DNA of 27,551 nucleotides from SZUA-365 sp034002405 (GTDB taxonomy: Bacteria; Bacteroidota; Ignavibacteria; SZUA-365), in the NCBI GenBank assembly GCA_034002405.1, contig JAVFAS010000050.1, forward strand, positions 1-27,551, in the 5' to 3' direction. Both the position numbers and the translations under genes were made by a program. This document shows positions 13,805 to 20,860 of this stretch, one piece after another. The notes below the pieces were generated by a model. That model had not been told where the DNA came from and ran no database searches. It saw only the letters and a list, made by a program, of their open reading frames with translations. Every line of letters starts with the position of its first letter. The stretch's first letter is position 1.

Positions 13805-15253
13805 ATGCGCACGGAAATCCGTACCACATGGAACAACTGGGGTGGAAACCAGTCCGTCACGCCGGAGCGGAGTTTCTGGCCCGAGTCCCTCGACGACATC
13901 GTCACGATCGTGCGCGAGGCGGAGCAGCGGGGCTGGACCGTGCGCGCCGTGGGGTCGGGACATTCCTGGTCCGACGTCGCGGTGACGGACGGCTGCCTGG
14001 TGTATCCGCAAGGACTGACGCGCATGCTCGATCTCGACGGGTATCACCTCGCCGCGACGCTGCCCGTGCCGCGGCGGCTGCTCGTACGGGTGGAATCGGG
14101 CATCACGATCCGCACGCTCAACGCGGCGCTCGACGGACACGGACTCGCGTTGATCAATCTCGGCGGCTATGACGGCCAGACGATCTGCGGCGTGACATCG
14201 ACGTCCACGCATGGATCGGGAATCACCTTCCTCCCGCTCTGCGATTTCATTCGATCGATGGAAGTGGTCAGCGGTGGCGGCAAGGTCTGGCGCATCGAAC
14301 CCGCGGACGGCGCACTCACCGATGCGGCTGCGTATGCCGCGGCGTTTCCCGATCGCGGCACGCATGAACTGGTACAGGATGACGACGTCTTCCATGCGGC
14401 CCTGGTGGGCATGGGTAGCCTGGGCATCGTGTACTCCGTCGTGCTCGAGGTGCGTGATCGCTTCCTGCTCAAGGAAACGCGCGAGCTGACGACGTGGAAG
14501 GAGGCGAAGCACATTCTCCGTGAGGGACGAGTATATCTCACGGCCGAACATTTCGAGCTGCTGCTCAATCCCTATCGCATCGATGGCGAGCATCGTTGCC
14601 TGATCACCACACGCGTCGAAACCACGACGCCGGGGAACCGAGAACGCAGCATCTATCTCAAGTACAAGGCCCTGCTCGACGTCTCCGCCTGGTGGGTGGG
14701 TGTGCTCGCCCGCGTCTGGCCGTCGAAAATCCGCAACACACTCGACAGCGCGATCGCGGCGCTGCAGGATGACGAGTTCACCGATCAGAGTTTCAAGGTC
14801 TTTCATATCGGCGAGGCCAATGAGATCCGCGTGCTCTCGGCGGAATATGCCGTGCCGGTCGCGAACGATACCTGGATCGACGCGATCGATACCCTGATCG
14901 AGACGGCCGAGCGTATCGCGCGCGAGCATCGTCGCTATCTGACCGTCCCGGTGGCGGTGCGCTTCGTCAAGGGCACGCGCGCCCTGCTCTCGCCCATGCA
15001 CGGCCGCGACACCTGCATGCTCGAGGTCATCGGACTCCGTACGGTGGGCGCGACAGCATCGATTCTCCACGAAATCGAACACGCGCTCGCGCCGTATGCC
15101 ATGCGTCCCCACTGGGGACAGTTCAATCATCTCACCGCCGATCGCGTCCGCGCGCTCTACGGAGACAATCTCGACCGCTGGAAAACCGCGCGGCAGCGCC
15201 TCGATCCGTCCCGTACCTTCTCCAGCCACTTCACCCGCCGCCTCGGCCTGTGA
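13805..15253 (+). CDS. FAD-linked oxidase, aldonolactone/alditol oxidase type
   Basis: The product has 482 residues of the VAO/PCMH flavoprotein fold. The FAD domain (about 15-195) has VRAVGSGHSWSDVAVTDG, where His53 corresponds to the histidine that often binds FAD covalently, and GVTSTSTHGSG near 129-139. The C-terminal half resembles D-arabinono-1,4-lactone oxidase/alditol oxidase and ends with RPHWGQFNH (a variant of the HWGK motif) and RLDPSRTFSSHF. Likely reaction: oxidation of a sugar lactone or polyol with O2 or another acceptor; the substrate is unknown. ATG 13805 is chosen because AAAGG lies 8 nt upstream and the promoter at 13717 would start RNA at about 13752. There is no signal peptide. 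The gene is followed by the 8-bp minisatellite and a redox operon. Confidence 0.85.
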   Translation: MRTEIRTTWNNWGGNQSVTPERSFWPESLDDIVTIVREAEQRGWTVRAVGSGHSWSDVAVTDGCLVYPQGLTRMLDLDGYHLAATLPVPRRLLVRVESGITIRTLNAALDGHGLALINLGGYDGQTICGVTSTSTHGSGITFLPLCDFIRSMEVVSGGGKVWRIEPADGALTDAAAYAAAFPDRGTHELVQDDDVFHAALVGMGSLGIVYSVVLEVRDRFLLKETRELTTWKEAKHILREGRVYLTAEHFELLLNPYRIDGEHRCLITTRVETTTPGNRERSIYLKYKALLDVSAWWVGVLARVWPSKIRNTLDSAIAALQDDEFTDQSFKVFHIGEANEIRVLSAEYAVPVANDTWIDAIDTLIETAERIAREHRRYLTVPVAVRFVKGTRALLSPMHGRDTCMLEVIGLRTVGATASILHEIEHALAPYAMRPHWGQFNHLTADRVRALYGDNLDRWKTARQRLDPSRTFSSHFTRRLGL

Positions 15254-15264
15254 GAGTGCCCTCT

Positions 15265-15385
15265 GACCCTTTTGACCCTTTGACCCTTTGACCTCTTGAC
15301 CCCTTGACCTCTTGACCCCTTGACCCTTTGACCTTTTGACCTTTTGACCCTTTGACCCTTTGACCCTTTGACCCTTTGACCATTC
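15265..15385. repeat. 8-bp minisatellite, fifteen units (GACCCTTT)
   Basis: GACC starts at 15265, then at 15274 (one 9-bp step), then every 8 bp to 15378: fifteen units. Variation is confined to the last five positions of the unit (CCTTT, TCTT-type, CCCTT-type). It fills almost the whole gap between the FAD oxidase stop and the ribosome site of the next gene. Confidence 0.95.
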
Positions 15386-15403
15386 TCCCCAGGAGCGCTC
15401 CGG

Positions 15404-15925
15404 ATGCCCACCTACCACCCACGGTTTTTCAGTCAAAACGATTTCGACGGCCTCGTCGCCATCATCGAGACCATGATTGTCACCACCGACGGCACGGCGG
15501 TGGATGCGCACGGCGCGGCGGCGGATGTCGACCGGTATCTTTCACGCATCGAGTCACCCGCGCTCGAACAGATCCGACTGGCCATCGACGCGATTGATTC
15601 CTGGTACATGCCGCTGCTGCTGAATTTCCGTTTCGGACGTTTCCGCGACCTCCCGCTCGCGCAGCGACGTGCGGTAATCGAGCGCATCATTCATCCCTCG
15701 GGATTGTTCAAGGCCATCGCCGCCGTGCGTGCCGGTGCGCGGGACGCCGCGCGAACGCTCAAGCTGCTGGCAAGCATCGGCTACTACGGCAGCGAGGCCG
15801 GGATACGGATCACCGGATACCAACCCGTGGAAGAGCGTCCCCGTTTCCAGGCACTTGACCAGACCCCGCGCGCGCACCCCGATCCGTTCGCGCATTCCGA
15901 TCCCGTTCCCGGCGGAGGTGCGTGA
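15404..15925 (+). CDS. Gluconate 2-dehydrogenase subunit 3-like protein
   Basis: The product has 173 residues, mostly helical. The pattern LPLAQRRAVIERIIHPSG, LKLLASIGYYGSE and ITGYQPVEERPRF is that of the small subunit of membrane/periplasmic sugar dehydrogenases (Gluconate_2-dh3 family), which partners a GMC-type flavoprotein. Such a flavoprotein is the next gene and overlaps by one base (TGATG), so the two probably form a complex. Family members usually carry a Tat signal that also carries the partner across the membrane. This one begins MPTYHPRFFSQNDFDG with no twin arginine and no hydrophobic segment, so the complex is predicted to stay in the cytosol. AGGAG is 8 nt before the ATG. The Pro/His/Asp-rich last 25 residues look disordered. 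Confidence 0.78.
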   Translation: MPTYHPRFFSQNDFDGLVAIIETMIVTTDGTAVDAHGAAADVDRYLSRIESPALEQIRLAIDAIDSWYMPLLLNFRFGRFRDLPLAQRRAVIERIIHPSGLFKAIAAVRAGARDAARTLKLLASIGYYGSEAGIRITGYQPVEERPRFQALDQTPRAHPDPFAHSDPVPGGGA

Positions 15926-17379
15926 TGCGCGCGGAATACGATCTGGTCATTGTCGGTTCCGGCGCCGCCGGCAGCGTGCTCGCTTACCAATGCATCCGCA
16001 CCCATCCGAATGCCCGCATCGCCGTACTCGAACGCGGGAAGCGGGTATCCCCGCGCGACTTCACCCATGATACACTGGACATGATGGCACGGGTGTACAA
16101 GAACGGCGGGTTGCAGACTTCAAAGGACAACGATATCGTTTTTGCACAGGGGCAGGCTGTCGGCGGATCGACGGTCATCAACAATGCGATCTGGATCCGC
16201 GCCGATCTCGACCGCGTGCTTCCGGAATGGGAGCGGCAGGGCGCCGTCGTCGACCGCGTGGCGCTGGATGCCGCGTACGCGGAAATCGAGTCTGCGCTGC
16301 ATGTCGAGCCGATCCCCCCCGGCATGGCCAACGGCGGGTCGGAATTCTTTCTCCGCGGCTGCCGGGCGCTGGGCATCCCCGCGGAATATCTCCGACACAA
16401 CCGCCAAGACTGCCTCGGCTGCGGCTGGTGCAATTTCGGCTGCCGCTACGATCGCAAGACCTCGATGCTGGTCACCTATCTTCCCTGGGCCGAGCGGCGC
16501 GGCGTCGACATCATTGACGGCTGCCGGGACCTGCGCATCCACCACCGCGACGGTGCGGCGACGACGGTGGAATTCACGGGCGTGGGCGACGCGCATTCGC
16601 CGACCGCGCGCACGACGCTGAAGGCCGGCGCGGTGGCCGTGTGCGCCGGTGCCATCGGATCGAGCGAGGTGCTGCTCCGCAGCGGCATCAATCCCAACGG
16701 ACGCACGGGAATGCATTTCCACGCCCTCGGCGGCGTGCTCGTCTCCGCCGATACGGCCGCGCAGGTAAACGGCTACGACCGCATCGGCCTGACCTGCATC
16801 GCGCACGCGAGTCCTGATTATCTGATCGAATCCTATTTCACGCCGCCGGCGGTATTTTCGCTCAGCGTCAGCGGCTGGTTCGAGGAACACTTCCAGCGCA
16901 TGTGCCGCTATCCGCGCTTCGCGCAGGCCGGGGTGATGACGGCGACCGATCCGACCGGCCGCATCCGCATCAACGCGAAGGGGCATGTGGAGATTGATTT
17001 GGTGTTTTCGGATCGTGATGTCCGTAGATTGAAGGACGGCGTCGCCACGCTCGCGCGCATCTTTCTCGCGGCGGGGGCGACCAGCGTGATTCCGGCGACC
17101 TATGAAGGACTCGAATTCCGCACCGAGGCGGATCTTGCGTTGCTCGACCAGCGCGTGCACGCGGCGGATGACCTGCTGCTCGGTTCGGCGCATCCACAGG
17201 GAGGCAACATCATGAGCGACGACCCGCGACGCGGTGTGGTCGACAGCCGCTTCCGCGTGCACGGATTCCGGAATGTGTATGTCGCCGACGCCAGTGTGTT
17301 TCCCACGAATATCAAGGCCAACTGTCAGGCGACCGTGATGGCGATGGCGCATTACGCGGCGGGAATGGTGCTGTCATGA
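15925..17379 (+). CDS. GMC oxidoreductase with a four-cysteine motif
   Basis: The product has 484 residues. The N-terminal Rossmann motif DLVIVGSGAAGSVLA (GxGxxG at 11-16) starts almost at the first residue, so no signal peptide exists. QAVGGSTVINNAIWIR is the GMC signature. The four cysteines in CLGCGWCNFGC (163, 166, 169, 173) have the CxxCxxCxxxC spacing seen in GMC enzymes of the long-chain alcohol oxidase/cholesterol oxidase-like branch. SAHPQGG (His423) and the C-terminal VADASVFPTNIKANCQATV belong to the substrate and FAD-binding domain. Likely reaction: FAD-dependent oxidation of an alcohol, with electrons passed to an acceptor through the small-subunit-like partner. ATG 15925 is 6 nt after GGAGG; the GTG at 15922 is not needed. 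It overlaps the next gene by ATGA. Confidence 0.88.
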   Translation: MRAEYDLVIVGSGAAGSVLAYQCIRTHPNARIAVLERGKRVSPRDFTHDTLDMMARVYKNGGLQTSKDNDIVFAQGQAVGGSTVINNAIWIRADLDRVLPEWERQGAVVDRVALDAAYAEIESALHVEPIPPGMANGGSEFFLRGCRALGIPAEYLRHNRQDCLGCGWCNFGCRYDRKTSMLVTYLPWAERRGVDIIDGCRDLRIHHRDGAATTVEFTGVGDAHSPTARTTLKAGAVAVCAGAIGSSEVLLRSGINPNGRTGMHFHALGGVLVSADTAAQVNGYDRIGLTCIAHASPDYLIESYFTPPAVFSLSVSGWFEEHFQRMCRYPRFAQAGVMTATDPTGRIRINAKGHVEIDLVFSDRDVRRLKDGVATLARIFLAAGATSVIPATYEGLEFRTEADLALLDQRVHAADDLLLGSAHPQGGNIMSDDPRRGVVDSRFRVHGFRNVYVADASVFPTNIKANCQATVMAMAHYAAGMVLS

Positions 17380-18839
17380 CGGTCGTTCTCCATCCCCGTG
17401 CCGCGCCGGCGGATCGCCTCCGCGTCTGGGTTGGCGTCTTCGACGTGGGCACCGCACCCCCATTGCAGTGGTTCCTCGACAGCGTGCCCACGAGCCCCAC
17501 CGCACTGCGTTCCCTCGCGAGCGCGCGGACGGACGCGATGCTTCCGCGCGGCGCCAATCCGGCATCGGTGCCACGCAGCTTCACCGGTGTCTACGAGTTC
17601 ACGGGACTCGATGCGAACCGCTCCTACACCGTCGCGGTGCATGCGGGTGCCGTGGGTGCCACCGCGACCTTGCGCACGCTCCCGATCGAGGTACCACGCG
17701 TCTTCGACGGTGCGTTCACCGTGCTGCTCGTGTCGTGCTTTCACCGTGACGAGGATCCGGCCGGACTCGCCGGCACGATCGTCTCGCGGCTGCCGGCGGC
17801 GCGACGTCCCGACCTTTCGCTGCTGATGGGCGATCAGGTCTATCTCGATCTGCCCACGCTCCGAGATTTCCGGGACGACGAAACATGGCTTGCCGAAAAA
17901 TTTGAACGCGATTACATCATGAATTGGAGTGGAACGCCGGGGTACGCCCAAATTCTCGATGCCGCGCCCAGCGTGTCCCTGCCGGACGATCATGAGTACT
18001 GGAACAACTATCCGCATCCGAGTCCGATGATCGGCAACTCGCTCTCCGCGGGTGGCCGCGGTCGATGGGCGCGTGCCGCGATCGCCATGGAGGAGGCGTT
18101 CCAGCGTCCGTATCCCGCGTCCGTCGAGCATCCCCTGGTCCTGAACATCCCGCCACTTTCGTTTTTCTTCCCCGATACGCGTACGGGACGCGACCCCGCC
18201 CGCGGATTCACGATGCATCCCGACGCGCTGACGCGCATGCATGCGTGGGTAGACGGGGTGATCGCGCGTCGGGATTTCCCCGTGTTCGTATCCGGTCAGT
18301 CGCTGTACAGTCCACCCGTCGGTTCGTTCAGTGGCGCGGTGAAGGATTATGAATTACCGAACTACCGCGACTACGGCGCGGTGCTCGGCGAACTCGGGCG
18401 ACTGACGGACGCGGGTGTTCCGGCACTGCTCCTGACCGGCGACGTACACTGGGGCCGCGTGACCGAGACACGCGACACGCGGTCGAATCGGACCTCGATG
18501 TATGAAATTATTTCCTCCCCGGCATCACTGGTGACCACGGTGGGCGCCGATCAGGTTTCGGCCGTCGGCGCATGGCTCGGTGGCCTGTTCGGGCGCCCGA
18601 AATCCTGGCCCCGGCATTCGGATCCCGAGACCCCTCCCGACCTCCTCGCCCGCGAGGTGTTTGGCCCGCGCTTCCACAACACGATACATCACGGACAGCG
18701 CGGAAATCATGTCGCGTTGTTGCGCTTCGCCCGGCGCGGCGACGGACTCGAATTCACCGTCACCTACTGGCCGATCACGCGGGATGCGGCGCTCGCGGCG
18801 CCGGTGGACCTCGGGCCGTTCACTCTCCGGTGGGAGTGA
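17376..18839 (+). CDS. PhoD-like metallophosphatase
   Basis: The product has 487 residues. An N-terminal beta-sandwich (about 1-105, ending in the Fn3-like FTGLDANRSYTVAVHAG) precedes the phosphatase core. Metal-binding motifs are MGDQVYLD (151-158), PDDHEYWNN (203-211) and TGDVHWG (354-360), as in alkaline phosphatase D/PhoD-like enzymes; Cys121 lies in LLVSCFH. PhoD itself is a Tat-exported phosphodiesterase/phosphatase, but this protein starts MTVVLHPRAAPADR without any signal peptide, suggesting a cytosolic substrate. The ATGA overlap with the GMC gene gives translational coupling. The substrate is unknown; the context suggests a phosphorylated intermediate connected with the neighbouring oxidoreductases, which is inference. 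Confidence 0.87.
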   Translation: MTVVLHPRAAPADRLRVWVGVFDVGTAPPLQWFLDSVPTSPTALRSLASARTDAMLPRGANPASVPRSFTGVYEFTGLDANRSYTVAVHAGAVGATATLRTLPIEVPRVFDGAFTVLLVSCFHRDEDPAGLAGTIVSRLPAARRPDLSLLMGDQVYLDLPTLRDFRDDETWLAEKFERDYIMNWSGTPGYAQILDAAPSVSLPDDHEYWNNYPHPSPMIGNSLSAGGRGRWARAAIAMEEAFQRPYPASVEHPLVLNIPPLSFFFPDTRTGRDPARGFTMHPDALTRMHAWVDGVIARRDFPVFVSGQSLYSPPVGSFSGAVKDYELPNYRDYGAVLGELGRLTDAGVPALLLTGDVHWGRVTETRDTRSNRTSMYEIISSPASLVTTVGADQVSAVGAWLGGLFGRPKSWPRHSDPETPPDLLAREVFGPRFHNTIHHGQRGNHVALLRFARRGDGLEFTVTYWPITRDAALAAPVDLGPFTLRWE

Positions 18840-18890
18840 CCGACCTCCGCGACATTCATCACTCGTCGATTGCAGAAAAGGAATCCCATT

Positions 18891-19628
18891 ATGATGAACA
18901 TCCTCAGTTCCTCCGCCTCCCGTCCGAGTACCGGCCTGCGCAAAGCGACACGCGCGAAGGGCGAGGACAATCTCACCTGGCTCACGCGACACAAACCCGA
19001 AGGCGACGGGAGCGTGATCGTGCTCCTGGGCGGCACGAGCCCGACCGCGTTCCGACTGCGTGTCGCGCAGTCGCATCTGCGGCATGATCTCCACCCCAGC
19101 TCATGGTCACATGTGGTGCTGCTCGACGGCTGGGCACGTCGCCCCGCGTCCACACGGCTTCACGAAATTCGCCTTGAAGGTCCGAATATCGCCGACTACC
19201 CGCCGCCGACCAATGCCGTGCAGACGGGCAGGCTCGCGACATACGCGGATCCGGCGCGGTATCCCAACATCGCGGTGCTGCGCGTGCCGGTTCCGCCGAA
19301 GGAACTCCGTGCCGCGCTCGCGCGCTTCCGGATGCAGCGCACGGTGCTCGACGCGGTCGATCTTGTCGTCCGCTGGCTGGCGTTCTGTTGGGGTGTCGCC
19401 GGTACGGGAAACCCGCTGCTCGGGGGCTATGGCATTCCCACCGCCGCGATGCTCGACGTCGTCATGGGCGCGGCCGGTTTCGATCTCACACCGGGACTCG
19501 AGAGCCGCGCCAGCTGTCCCGAAGCCATCTGGCAAAGCGCGAAGTGGTGGCATGAATACTACGAGAAACAAAAACTCCCGGCTCTGGATGGCGCCTATGT
19601 CGTGGCACACAAGCTGATGGAAGACTGA
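18891..19628 (+). CDS. Unrecognised protein, possible permuted papain-like hydrolase
   Basis: The product has 245 residues with no signal peptide or membrane helix. I do not recognise a family with certainty. The order of conserved-looking residues, with a His in SSWSHVVLL (His74) early and a Cys in SRASCPEAIW (Cys209) late, recalls permuted NlpC/P60 or YiiX-type papain folds, where an early SHVG-type His and a late CSELIW-type Cys form the active site. A second Cys (166) is in LAFCWG. That assignment is only a suggestion. AAGGA is 9 nt before ATG 18891 (ATG 18894 is also possible). It follows the phosphatase by 51 bp on the same strand and is the last gene of the redox/phosphatase set. Confidence 0.72.
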   Translation: MMNILSSSASRPSTGLRKATRAKGEDNLTWLTRHKPEGDGSVIVLLGGTSPTAFRLRVAQSHLRHDLHPSSWSHVVLLDGWARRPASTRLHEIRLEGPNIADYPPPTNAVQTGRLATYADPARYPNIAVLRVPVPPKELRAALARFRMQRTVLDAVDLVVRWLAFCWGVAGTGNPLLGGYGIPTAAMLDVVMGAAGFDLTPGLESRASCPEAIWQSAKWWHEYYEKQKLPALDGAYVVAHKLMED

Positions 19629-19729
19629 CATCCCGCGCGAGTCGAGCAGCAGGGATCGCCCATGCAATGTGTCGGCCGTCGCTCCCGTCGCGGTCGGCGG
19701 AAGCGACGCCCGATATCGGAAAATCAGGA

Positions 19730-20137
19730 TCAGTTGCCGGCGGGTCCGAAATGGCCCGACACCACATTCGAATTCCGCTCATCACCGGAGGGATTGAACG
19801 GTGTGAGCGAGATATTCGCATAGATCTCATCCACATCGCCGATCACCCAGCCGAAGATAATCGTATCGGGATCCTCGTCCAGCTGACTGCGGCTCACGGT
19901 CGTCCGCAACGTGCGATCGACACAGCCGCTTTGCGCGCGTGTGCAGGTATTGCGCAACGTGATCAGATTGTCATCCCAGATCGGATCGTCCCCACGTAAC
20001 ACGACTTTCTCGATGAACACCGTTCCCGCCAGCGCCTCGCAGCTCGAGAAACAGACGCGGTAACTGACCGTCACGGTCTTTCGATCAGGCGTGCTCGCCT
20101 CGCCGATCTGCAAACGGACGTTCTGTATGGTAGCCAT
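19730..20137 (-). CDS. Protein of unknown function, beta-rich
   Basis: The product has 135 residues, starting MATIQNVRLQIGEAS. AAGGAG is 7 nt before ATG 20137, while the ATG at 20143 is only one base away from that site. Alternating hydrophobic/polar residues (TVTVSYRVCF, GTVFIEKVVLRGDD, DTIIFGWVIGDVDEIYANIS) suggest a beta sandwich. Four cysteines occur at CFSSC and CTRAQSGC, possibly two disulphides, though there is no signal peptide. No enzymatic motif is seen. The gene is convergent with the redox operon and has its own promoter at 20297-20325 with a leader of about 150 nt. Function unknown. Confidence 0.72.
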   Translation of the reverse strand: MATIQNVRLQIGEASTPDRKTVTVSYRVCFSSCEALAGTVFIEKVVLRGDDPIWDDNLITLRNTCTRAQSGCVDRTLRTTVSRSQLDEDPDTIIFGWVIGDVDEIYANISLTPFNPSGDERNSNVVSGHFGPAGN

Positions 20138-20290
20138 GGGCATACTCCTTAGATGTATGGAATGAATGACGCATCCGCGAAATTTCTTCGCGGTTTCATC
20201 GGCGGATCCTCACGGCCCATCCACGCGGACGGGCCCAGAAAACAGGTTCTGCGTTGACAACAGGAGTTTCGATACGTAAGTCTGAATGAC
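20138..20290 (-). other. Long 5' leader with a hairpin
   Basis: If transcription starts near 20290, this leader precedes the gene at 19730-20137. It contains a hairpin with perfect 7-bp arms (CCGCGAA at 20175-20181 and TTCGCGG at 20187-20193) about 40 nt before the start codon. A 23-codon ORF (20220-20149) ends in TAA just inside the AAGGAG site, but it has no ribosome site of its own. No known riboswitch is recognised. Confidence 0.35.
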
Positions 20291-20296
20291 GCGGAC

Positions 20297-20325
20297 AGTA
20301 TACACGTTCCCTAATTAAGATGCAA
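20297..20325 (-). promoter_or_regulatory. Candidate sigma70-type promoter
   Basis: On the minus strand TTGCAT (20325-20320), 17 bp, TATACT (20302-20297). It lies directly after the terminator of the winged-helix gene and drives the gene at 19730-20137. Confidence 0.6.
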
Positions 20326-20337
20326 GTGGTCCCCATT

Positions 20338-20375
20338 AAAAAAATCGCAGATCGGTTTTATTTCCGATCCGCGAT
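20338..20375 (-). terminator. Rho-independent terminator of the winged-helix gene
   Basis: On the minus strand ATCGCGGATCGG pairs with CCGATCTGCGAT around an 8-nt AT-rich loop and is followed by seven T residues (A-run 20338-20344). It lies 68 bp after the stop codon of 20443-20775. Confidence 0.88.
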
Positions 20376-20442
20376 GTCTCCGAGAGCGCTCGTAGATGTC
20401 CGGGGATGGGTCACTGCCTGCCTGGTTTGGCACCGTAACCGC

Positions 20443-20775
20443 TTACCCGCAGTTGAAACAACCGTCACCCGAACCATCGGCGCTGGGGACGCGCTGCTCG
20501 CCGCCTCCGGGATACAGCAGGTCGCCAGGCAGCCAGAGCGATGTCCGACCCGCCCCGTCATGCCGCAACCAGCCCCCCAGCACGAGCTCGAACAGATCAC
20601 GCCGGGCGGTGGCATCCGAAAGGCCGGTGAGTTCGGCGTAGGTCCTGCTGCTGATTTCCCCGCTGGTCATCACATGCTTCAATGCCTTCTTCTGGCGCGC
20701 CGAGATCACGGGATCGCGCTCGATTCGTGCCTTCGGATCCATCAATGCGACATACTGCTCTCGCTTGGCTGCCAT
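20443..20775 (-). CDS. Small winged-helix DNA-binding protein
   Basis: The product has 110 residues. A winged helix-turn-helix (about 24-84) reads ISARQKKALKHVMTSGEISS, then RTYAELTGLSDATARRDLFE, LVLGGWLR and GRTSLWLPG. This closely follows the DeoR-like / Fic-associated C-terminal HTH pattern (TGLSxxTARRDLxxLV). The C-terminal tail is Gly/Asp-rich and ends CFNCG. GGAG is 8 nt before ATG 20775. The gene is monocistronic: it has a candidate promoter at 20831-20860 and a strong terminator at 20338-20375. Likely a transcriptional regulator; targets unknown. It could also be the HTH module of a formerly larger protein, but size, start and terminator suggest an intact gene. Confidence 0.82.
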   Translation of the reverse strand: MAAKREQYVALMDPKARIERDPVISARQKKALKHVMTSGEISSRTYAELTGLSDATARRDLFELVLGGWLRHDGAGRTSLWLPGDLLYPGGGEQRVPSADGSGDGCFNCG

Positions 20776-20830
20776 GGGTGCTGCTCCGGATTGTTGAATA
20801 AAAGATTTCAGAAAGAATTTCCGTTATCCA

Positions 20831-20860
20831 ATAATACGGCATCCCGCGCCGTCAACGCAA
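20831..20860 (-). promoter_or_regulatory. Candidate promoter of the winged-helix gene
   Basis: On the minus strand TTGCGT (20860-20855), 18 bp, TATTAT (20836-20831). The -35 overlaps the last codons of the upstream peptidase gene. RNA would start near 20824, about 50 nt before the ATG. Confidence 0.45.

Noticed and set aside
15265..15385. CRISPR-like array
   Set aside because: Units are 8 bp with no spacers; this is a minisatellite. No Cas gene is nearby.
13742..15511. 589-codon minus-strand ORF opposite the FAD oxidase and across the 8-bp repeat
   Set aside because: It is a shadow of GC-rich codon use, with the repeat translating to a KGQRVKGSKGQ tract. The plus strand carries a recognisable flavoprotein.
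20149..20220. 23-codon ORF in the leader of the gene at 19730-20137
   Set aside because: It has no ribosome site; its stop near the SD may be chance. Mentioned in the leader entry only.
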